From contig CM033744.1 of NCBI GenBank assembly GCA_019671005.1, positions 14,934,128 through 14,998,127 of the forward strand: 64,000 nucleotides of DNA, read 5' to 3'. The notes beneath the pieces are model-generated. The model saw only the letters and a program-made list of their open reading frames with translations. It made no database searches and was not told where the DNA came from. Positions within the stretch are counted from its first letter, which is position 1. Each line of letters starts with the position of its first letter. The stretch comes from Hibiscus mutabilis. Taxonomy: Eukaryota > Streptophyta > Magnoliopsida > Malvales > Malvaceae. Of this stretch, positions 56,398 to 64,000 are shown in pieces. The translations under genes and the position numbers were made by a program.

Positions 56398-57401
56398 GAG
56401 GTGTAGTCGATCTACATGGACTAGGATATTGTTTTCGTATGACAAGATTTTTATGTTGCGACATCTACTGTGTCCACGCCTTGTGACAAGCTTAGCTGAA
56501 AAGAAATAAAACAAACGATTAAATAAAATGGGGGATGTAGTTGATGATGACAAGAGAAATAAAAATCAATAGTAAAAATTAACAATTGAAAAATAAATTA
56601 GACAATCAAGTATTTAAATCCTTAGCCATAGACTAAGTGTACTTCAGTCTCAATCCTTGAAAAAAGGATTTTCCCTTCAGGACGAATAGTTGATTATAGC
56701 GATCAATGACGCCTTAATCGCCTACTCTTTCTCGTGTAGTTGATGCTGGTACGACCTGTAAATCAACCCTTATCGAATATCTAATCGTGTGCTTGAGTTT
56801 ACAATTTAAAGATCTCAGCAGCTTTGCGTTCTAGACGAGCCCAACTCGAATTAACTACCTCAGCCACGTTGGGTGTTTAACTCCCCGGTTGGCTTTTTCC
56901 ACCCGAACACGTCAATTTGTTTGCTAGAATCTGAGCTATATAGACAACCAACTCATCTTCCTAATTGTACGTTAAACAATCGTCAACCCAACGATCTCTT
57001 TTGAGTTGAAATCGAATTAACTGTACGGGACGAATTTTTACCATCCCATATTTTGGAGAGAAATTGAATATCGTGTTGAAAGATTTTAGTACGGATTTAT
57101 CGCTCAAGATTTTTTTGTTCGGGAGGTTTATAGGCTTTTGGCTAAAAAAGATTAGTTGAACATGAAGTTAATCATACTCAAATAATGTATAAAAATGAAA
57201 ATCAAAGTAATTTGAAGGTGAAGAAAGAAGAATGTTGAACGAAAGCAATTATTTTAAAAATTGAAATGCTAAACAATGGCAAAACACGCCAAATCAAAGA
57301 AAATAATATGATGCATGTCTTATATCGATTCTAATTGTCCCAACCATCAAGTCTTCGATTTGAATCATTATCAAATGAGCCCTTATTTGAAAAACATTAT
57401 C
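56398..57401. other. Unassigned stretch, no gene
   Basis: About 1 kb with mixed composition and no long frame. Some phrases near 56680-56780 look LTR-like, but no paired copy or primer-binding site is present. Confidence 0.4.
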
Positions 57402-57653
57402 TTTTTTTTACTCGGTAAAAGTATGATTTATTAAGGGTGAATCATATAAGCCACCATTCCTTCAAGCCTCATTAAAAACCTTCTTAATCTTAAATAGAGA
57501 AAAAAAAAGTACCCGAGAGAATGTTAAGATACATAACAAGCACAGGCAAAAGCCAGAAATTACATCATCATCACGCCCTTTAAGTCACAACCCAAGGACA
57601 CAAAAAACCACAACACTCGGCTAGACCCTCAACCATCCTTATCTCAACCATTG
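57402..57653 (-). mobile_element. LINE 3' tail (5'-truncated)
   Basis: The minus strand ends CCTTAATAAATCATACTTTT, then ACCGAGT and an A-run (T-run at 57402-57409), typical of plant LINE 3' ends. No coding sequence remains. It is cut on the right by the gypsy LTR edge. Confidence 0.6.
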
Positions 57654-58236
57654 TGTAACCCCTTAAACACGGTCCACAAGAAATGAGCCGAATCTAGAAA
57701 GTCGCTTTTGAAAATTTTTCCCTCAAGAAACATTTTTAGGTTAAAGTAATTTATAATTCAAGGTAAATGATCAAATAAGTAAAACTCATTGAATATTCTA
57801 GTTGTTATAAAACTCAATCTTTTAAATAATGTTCTGATAGCTGATAAAATATCTGGAAAAAATCATAAATTCATGCATCCAATAAATCCCAAATTATAAT
57901 AGTATGAATGTCCGAATTACACAGTTGTCACAAAACATAAAATAATAATCTAAAAGTCTAAATAAAATAGTTCATACTGATGATAGATTATCCTAGTAAA
58001 ATGTGAGATGCTCCAAGTACAGAGTCACCTAAAAATTTGGATATCTGAAAGAGAAAGACTATAGGGGTGTAAGCTAAAGAGCTTAACGTATCTCTAATGT
58101 GCAAGCAACCATAAAAACAAAACAATATTTTTATTTTCTAATAAAGTCTTTTTTGAAAACACAGTAAATTCGAATCATGATGATACGATGACCGATGCAC
58201 AACTCAATACCCAATTATCCAATATCATACAGAGTG

Positions 58237-58269
58237 GAGGTTTCCCTCGCCAAATTGGAGGCTTCCCTC
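58237..58269 (-). repeat. Pair of tetraloop hairpins, 21 bp apart
   Basis: In LTR sense: GAGG-GAAG-CCTC (58269-58258) and GAGG-GAAA-CCTC (58248-58237). The stem differs from that of the other LTR families but the spacing is the same; GAAA fits the GNRA tetraloop form. Confidence 0.65.
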
Positions 58270-58883
58270 ACTTTTTTCGAACACAATTACGATCTCATGA
58301 CTCAAAGAATATGATTTGAAAACCGTAAATTCAAACTCTAACGAGTTTCTCATATATGAAAATCTGATGCTTGATTTAAAAATGCAGTTTAGTATGCCAT
58401 GCATAATGTTTCAAAACATTCTCAAATCACAATCAGATAATAAATCAAGCAAGTATAAAATATCATTTCACAAATATATAGCACAGTAAGAAACGCATCT
58501 TAGGCAAACAGTAGCTCTAATGTCGAGAAGGGCAAGTATCACGCTCAAGTCTAGCTGAATCATAACCTACAAGGTATGAATTCTATATTAACTATCACTA
58601 AGCCACCAACTAAAACACCAACAACTAATATAAAAGCATACTTAAGTGTAAACCTTGAAGAACATGCACAGACAGTCTAAACATGAGTATGAAACTCGTC
58701 AGCCTCAGAGTCAAAATCTGAACACGAGAATAACTCGAGTCAATCCAATATTCAATTCTTCTAAAATTACTAAGTATAAATATTTGCAAGTAGTAAAATA
58801 TGGTTTTCATGTTTAAATTAGACGAAACGGTTAGTGAATTCAGACTCGGGACATTGAAAAATGTCATGGTGAAAAATGTCTAA

Positions 58884-59055
58884 AAAAGTCAACTTGGGTT
58901 CAACGGTCAAAAGTTAACTTTGATGGAAATTCAATAGTCAAAGTCAACCCTAACGATCAAAGTCAAAAGGTCTACTGATCTAGGTCAATAGTTAACGGAT
59001 CAAAGCTGGTTAAAAGTCAACTATCGGGTCAAAGGGTCCAAGGTAAAAGTCGGTT
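58884..59055 (-). promoter_or_regulatory. W-box-like cluster (TTGAC words)
   Basis: At least eight TTGAC cores (plus-strand GTCAA) in about 170 bp of the LTR, LTR-sense oriented. TTGACY is the core bound by WRKY factors. Confidence 0.5.
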
Positions 59056-60037
59056 CTGTCTGGCTCACATGGCTCGGACCAGCTTTCACAACCGATTTAG
59101 ATTGGTTCATAACTAGGTTCGCTCAATTCGGTTCACCAAAAGGTTCTAATCCAATTTGGGTCACACAAGGATCTAGGTTCCACTAAATAGGTTCTCCCCA
59201 TGATTTTGGATTGGGCTCAACACACACAAAGCCCACTACTGAAGTGATCTCTTATTCCCTTGGCAAAAACTGATAGCCCAACACACATGATTTGCATCCC
59301 TTGTATACTAGGGTTTCCAAAACTCGCAAAGGCTGTGGCAGCAGCGTAACAACGCGACAATAGTAGTAGCATCGAAACAACACGACGGTGGCTCAACCAT
59401 GGACGACAAACAACATAACGAAGACCCACATGGTCATTTCGGCCAAACACGTACGAACATAGAACTCACGAGGCTTACCAAAATGGATTCAGAGGAGGAG
59501 GATGGCGACGCAAGGGAATCAAACGGGTTCTTTATAGATTATAAGCAAACGGAGATGAGGGAGGATGAACCAAATGATAGTGATGATCGAACGATAATGG
59601 GATTCGAATGGTGGTCTTAGATCATCAAACGAATGTCGTTTGGGGCTTGGTCGGAGCTCGATCAGAACAAGATGGGTGAGGGTGGCTTAACTTTTCAAAG
59701 AGTTTGGGTGAGAGGGGGATATATCGAGAGAGAGTGATAAAAGGGGCGATGGCTGCAAATCAAATGGTATATCCCAAGTCTAGGGTTTAAAAGAGAGTTA
59801 AATACTCTGATCAAAAGGGTAAATCTCAAAACAAGACCTTTATTTTTGTCCAAAAATCAGAACATACCCTAAAGTCTAAGTTTTCACAATATTGCCACTG
59901 AAACATGGTTTAAGCCCAATTAATCCTTAAATTCAAATTAGGGTTTTAGACCAAAAATTCCCAAATTCTAGGGTTTTGAATTAGGGATTTTAAAATTTAG
60001 GGATTTTGAAATTAGGGGTATTTTTTAGGGTGTTACA

Positions 60038-60671
60038 ACTTTCCTTCCATTGAAAGAAATTTCGTCCTCAAAATTTTTAGACTTGGTAATAGGTACCTAA
60101 AACTAACTGACACATGCTTATACTTCTCATTCTGAATTCATAATCCATCATAACCAAAAATAAAACTGAACACATCATAAAAGTACATGCTATGTCCTTA
60201 AATGCATCATCAAAATCGTCACGAGCTCTGGTCGCATATGCTAAACCTGGTCGTTTGGTCTCAGATCTAGCTGTTCTATCACTTTGAGAAAGTCTAACTC
60301 TACTAACATTTTCCAAAGCAACATGACTACCAGGACCTCTACTCCTCACAGATGCTTGTGCTGATGACTGAGAATTGTTCTGTTTAGTCGATACAGTAGG
60401 TAGACGTGGTCAATTCCTTATGTAATGACATTAAGAACCACATCTAAAATATGCTCTGTTCATCCATCTGCACTCTCCATTATGCTTCTTATTACATAAA
60501 TTAAATATAGAAATAGGACGAGGAATTTTCAAACTACCCACATTGCCATTCAAAACTGTCGATACTATAGGTCTCACACTCCGATAACTCTGAGAAACAA
60601 ACTCATCTCCAGGCCTCTTTCTGAATAGGTTGACAAAACTTGGATAATCGGGTTGACAAACTCGCACTCCT
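60038..60671 (-). pseudogene. Gypsy gag C-terminus fused to pol end
   Basis: The minus strand reads YPSFVNLFRKRPGDEFVSQS, then FNLCNKKHNGECRWMNRAYF, RCGS and CHYIRN, a Tekay-type gag zinc knuckle with some ligands mutated. SRGPGSHVALENVSRVRL and GLAYATRARDDFDDA lead toward protease. After about 60100 the sequence jumps to the extreme pol end beside the LTR, so protease, RT, RNase H and integrase are missing. Frames are open over 60-90 codons with stops between. Cut at 60671 by an opposite-strand LTR. Confidence 0.75.
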
Positions 60672-63095
60672 TAAGTAATGACATTTCTGTGTTACCCGGA
60701 TTTTCGTACGGAGTTTGTATTAATGGCTATAAAACTATAAAGTTTGGAAAAATATTTGGATAATCGAATCAAGTTAAATTTCAGAGATAGTTCTATGGAC
60801 CTTAGAAGAGTCATAAAATATCATTTTTATGGATACTTGGATGTTAAAAAGATCGGGAAAAATTAAAATCGATCAAAATGACATGGAATGGCAATTTTGT
60901 GAGTAAGTTGATCAATAAAGGGCATTTTGCCCATAAGGGACATGGAGGGAATTTTGAGATTTCTTTTGTGGATGAATAGTGACTGATTAGAATCTAGCTA
61001 AGTCTAGTTGGAATGTTACAAAATGGCAAATTAGAAATATAAATCTAGTTGGAGGGTATTTTTGGAAAGTAGAATTTATTGAATTAAAAGTTAATTTTTA
61101 ATGATACAAGTGTCTTAAATATATGAAATATGAAGGAATTATCAGCAAAAATACTCTCCAAAATGTTGGTGAAGAGAAAAAGAAGAGAAAAATTTTACAA
61201 GCTCGATTTAAGCCCCGAATATCAATTTTCAAGTAATCTTTCGAACTACAAAGTTGTTCTACTTTTTGAGCTCTATCTTTTGATGTAAATAATTCATAGA
61301 ATACTTGCTTGGTTGATGAGATTTGATATGAGGAAGAAACTAGGGTCTATGAATAAATTGAGGCTTTTATGATTTTATGAATCCATGGTTGATTTTAAGT
61401 TAGAATCATGCTTGTATGATGTTAGAATCATGTTATTGAGTTGGGATTAAAACCTACATATTTTGGATTGTATAGAGAAGATTAGGGTTTATGGATTGAA
61501 GTCTAACTTAGGGTTTGTGATGTTGGATTAATGATCTAGTAAGCTTGATTTGTTGTTTGGAAGCATAACCCTAAGTTAAATACATAGGGACCATTTCGGC
61601 AAGCTTCAAAAATTATGGGACCAGATTTGATTTTTATGAATTTGATGTGTATTTATATTATTAATGATGTTAGAGACATGAAAATGAAGTTAGAATGCTA
61701 AACCGACGATTAATCATATTAGTGACCATTTTGACAAATTGTCAAACTTGAATGGTCTATTCGGCAAAGAGGATATGTAGAAGGAGTAAATCTGGTTTTT
61801 AGTTAAAATGATGGAATTAAGGTAATAATGTTGATTTGAGGACTAATTTTCAAAGTTAAGAAGCTTGAATCCTTATATTTGAAATTTGGTGACCACCTCG
61901 ACAAAACAAGAGAAGTTAGAGAAGTAAAGGTTTAAGCTTATTTTGATGAAGGATGTAAAGAGAACATATGAATACAAGCTTTATTATAGTCATTTGAAGT
62001 AAAGTGATGGGACTAAATTGACAAGTAGAGAAATAAGGAGAAGTTGGTGTAAATTAGAAGCTATTTATGGAAAGTTATGTTGGAATTTGAATTATGGTAG
62101 TAAGTTTAAAAATTTGCCATAAATTCTACAAAAATGGTTAGATGATGAATTTTATACTGTTGTGAAGATTTTTTAGTCTAGTTTCATTTCCAACAGACAG
62201 AAACTGATTTCGAGTTCCAGTTAAAAGATATGAATTTTTAATCGAATGAAGGTCAGAAAAATTACAGAGCAGTTTCTACCTGGACAACTCTGTGACGTGA
62301 ATGTAAGAAATTTTCATAATTTTTGTAGATTTTATTAATTTATGTGGTTTAAACTGTTAGAACCGTTATCAAATCTAGTTTCTCCAGTATAAAGGAAATT
62401 AAGATCCGGTATGTATTCTGCCCTGTATAAGTAAATTTTTGAAAATAGTGCAAGCTATCAGAAAATGGAATTTGAAACATTTTGTATTTAAATGTTAGTT
62501 AGCAAGCTCGGAAGAATTATTGGAAGTTCAAATTGGTCACTAAAGACCATAAAGAGTTTTTGAACAATACAAGGAAGAAAGGGAAATATTTGGAAATTTT
62601 ATATTCGAATGATTATATTAGACAGCATGTTTAAGGTATTGTTAGATTTGAATCTAACAAATATTTTATTGTATTCATGTGATTAATGAAGTTAAGTCCG
62701 AGTCAAAGAAGGTTCGAGGTACTATGAAAGAAAGGATCGAACTAGGACTTAGTGAGGCATTGTGTTAAGTGGCCAAGGTGAGTGCATTTTTACCTATTAT
62801 ATATATATGATATGAGGAAGACTTGCGATAAGTCGACCTTGATATTAATGAAAATGTATGTTGATCAAAGTTATGCAAATGACATGAAATATTAAATGGC
62901 ATATGTGATACATTGATATGGCATAATGATTTATGTAAGATAAATAGGATTTTAGATATTGGGTATGAATTGCCTAATATCTATTTATATGATTTATATT
63001 GATGCTTTGAACATGGAATGTTGATTTTGCCCAAGTACTATTGTGAATTCTTTGGTATAATTGGATATCCATAGAGTCCTAGTAGCTGCGTCATA

Positions 63096-63281
63096 GCACT
63101 ATGGTGCGAGATAGACTCTTTGGGATCCAGATAGACTCTCCGGGGTCGAGTTAGACTCTACGGAGTCGGTTCAAACACTACGGTGTTACATAGCACAAAA
63201 TGTGCGAGTATGAGGAGCAAAGGGCGTCCTCTAGTATGTACTCATCATTAGACGCTACGACGTTGTAGACACTACGGTGTC
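63096..63281 (+). repeat. Tetraloop hairpin array with varying stems
   Basis: Starts at 63096, 63114, 63134, 63154, 63175, 63193 and 63268: GCAC-TATG-GTGC, GACTC-TTTG-GGATC, GACTC-TCCG-GGGTC, GACTC-TACG-GAGTC, ACAC-TACG-GTGT, GCAC-AAAAT-GTGC, GACAC-TACG-GTGTC. Confidence 0.85.
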
Positions 63282-63605
63282 AGTTATGATGACTCGTGTA
63301 CCAAAGTATCACATTATATTGTACTTCGGGCTATAATACATGAAATGCATTTATACAGGCAGTTAAGTTAAAAAGCTTAACGTATATTTGATTAATAAAA
63401 TAAAGGTTTGATGATATGATATAAACTGCAATTGGGACTCGCTTGCCATTTTGCAGGAACTGTATTGCACTGTTACATGATAGAGGAATAACTTTGATAA
63501 GTCGTTTTATACGATTCTATATTTTTATAAAATATACACAGTAATTTGTTTATTTATGTTATTTCTATACATTGAAATGCTTTACTTTAATTTATAGTTG
63601 CCTCA

Positions 63606-63638
63606 CTAAGTGAATACTTAGCGTGTGCTATTTCACAC
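63606..63638 (+). promoter_or_regulatory. Conserved double dyad, variant stems
   Basis: CTAAGTGAATACTTAG, then GTGTG and CACAC arms. The second stem differs from GCGTG/CACGC at 36362 but still pairs. Confidence 0.6.
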
Positions 63639-64000
63639 ATAGGTTATTGGGAACTTAGCAGAATAAGAGTCAAGGATGTTGATCAAGCTGCAATCTAATA
63701 AACATCAGTAAGATATTCTAATTTATGATATTCTCTAGTGGGCATGTATCAATTTATTCATTAGTTGTTTTAAAGTTATAAGTTTGATTAATAGTCAGAT
63801 AAATATAAATTATTTGTATGGTTAAAGAGTTCCTGTAATGGTATTTAATCGGGTGAAATTTTATTTATCGTTTATCGCGTAACAATTTTAAATTTAAGAA
63901 AGGGCCTAGGCAGTGTACATAGTGTTCACCCTGAGTTACATACTTGTTTTAATAACTGACTAACATGTTTTGTAAACCAATTCAGGGTCAAAACTAGCAA

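Larger units (their letters stand above)
57654..60037 (-). repeat. Gypsy 3' LTR (minus strand)
   Basis: On the minus strand it starts TGTAACACCC at 60037 and ends GGGGTTACA at 57654, 2384 bp. The start follows a pol-end phrase AAATTTTGAGGACGAAATTT. It contains a W-box-like cluster (58884-59055) and a pair of mini-hairpins 21 bp apart (58237-58269). Frames inside are not credible genes. Confidence 0.8.
60672..64000 (+). repeat. Gypsy LTR, 5'-truncated, runs off window
   Basis: It begins inside an LTR of the 33267/26406 type (GACATTTCTGTGTTACCCGG, GGCTATAAAACTATAAAGTT). It lacks the first ~170 bp and the 5S-like part. It contains a hairpin array (63096-63281) and the CCTCACTAAG double dyad (63606-63638). 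The end of the LTR is not reached by 64000. Confidence 0.75.

Noticed and set aside
56188..56553. Small frames across the LINE tail
   Set aside because: They overlap the 3' untranslated part and A-run, with no homology visible.
59399..59620. Acidic 73-codon frame in the minus-strand LTR
   Set aside because: Antisense within an LTR, no domain, and no copy elsewhere to support it.

Overview
This window is gene-poor nuclear DNA from a flowering plant, probably a eudicot. The evidence is initiator-tRNA-Met and tRNA-Arg type primer-binding sites, plant Ty3/gypsy elements with chromodomains (Tekay/Del type), a SIRE-like Ty1/copia element, Ogre/Tat-type sequences, a plant L1 LINE with RRM and RNase H domains, tRNA-derived SINEs and an auxin-carrier gene. 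No bacterial, organellar or rRNA/tRNA gene content is evident. Most of the 64 kb is a nest of decayed retrotransposons; nearly every reading frame is a broken retroelement frame.

Layout. 1-1.3 kb: remnant of a plant-transposon-type protein and an AT-rich spacer. 1.3-8.15 kb: minus-strand SIRE-like copia element with two LTR copies flanking a 1.5-kb Athila/Tat-type LTR segment. 8.15-17.9 kb: plus-strand Tekay-like gypsy element (gag, PR, RT, RNase H, INT, chromodomain) riddled with stops. 17.9-22.7 kb: minus-strand Ogre/Tat fragment (gag, tRNA-Arg-type PBS, LTR). 23.5-26.4 kb: minus-strand gypsy RT-RNase H split by a solo LTR with a perfect 5-bp target duplication. 26.4-31.9 kb: chimeric gypsy remnant ending in a complete 3.56-kb LTR. 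31.9-44.4 kb: about 0.65-kb tandem repeats split by a 10.3-kb gypsy element (33267-43559) with both LTRs and a perfect target duplication. 44.4-47 kb: two SINEs and a terminal-inverted-repeat element holding a LINE tail. 47.7-49.4 kb: the only host gene, a short PIN auxin carrier (PIN5-like) that has lost one conserved exon. 49.7-50.2 kb: hAT-type MITE. 50.3-56.4 kb: near-full-length but broken LINE. 57.4-64 kb: a LINE tail, a minus-strand gypsy LTR plus gag, and a plus-strand gypsy LTR running off the end.

The most interesting signals are not genes. (1) A 30-bp module made of two imperfect 10-bp palindromes of the form GTAYCGRTAC, separated by about 10 bp, is repeated some 30 times in six clusters and occurs in both copia and gypsy LTRs, upstream of the TATA boxes. 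(2) Arrays of tiny tetraloop hairpins, on an exact 21-bp period in two LTR families and about 20 bp in a third, have different but self-complementary stems in the different families. (3) A piece related to the 3' half of 5S rRNA, including the pol III internal promoter, sits inside three gypsy LTR copies. (4) The PIN gene lacks its LFMALQ exon and carries a stray copy of part of the next exon in the same intron. All calls come from reading the sequence; no alignment or database search was run.
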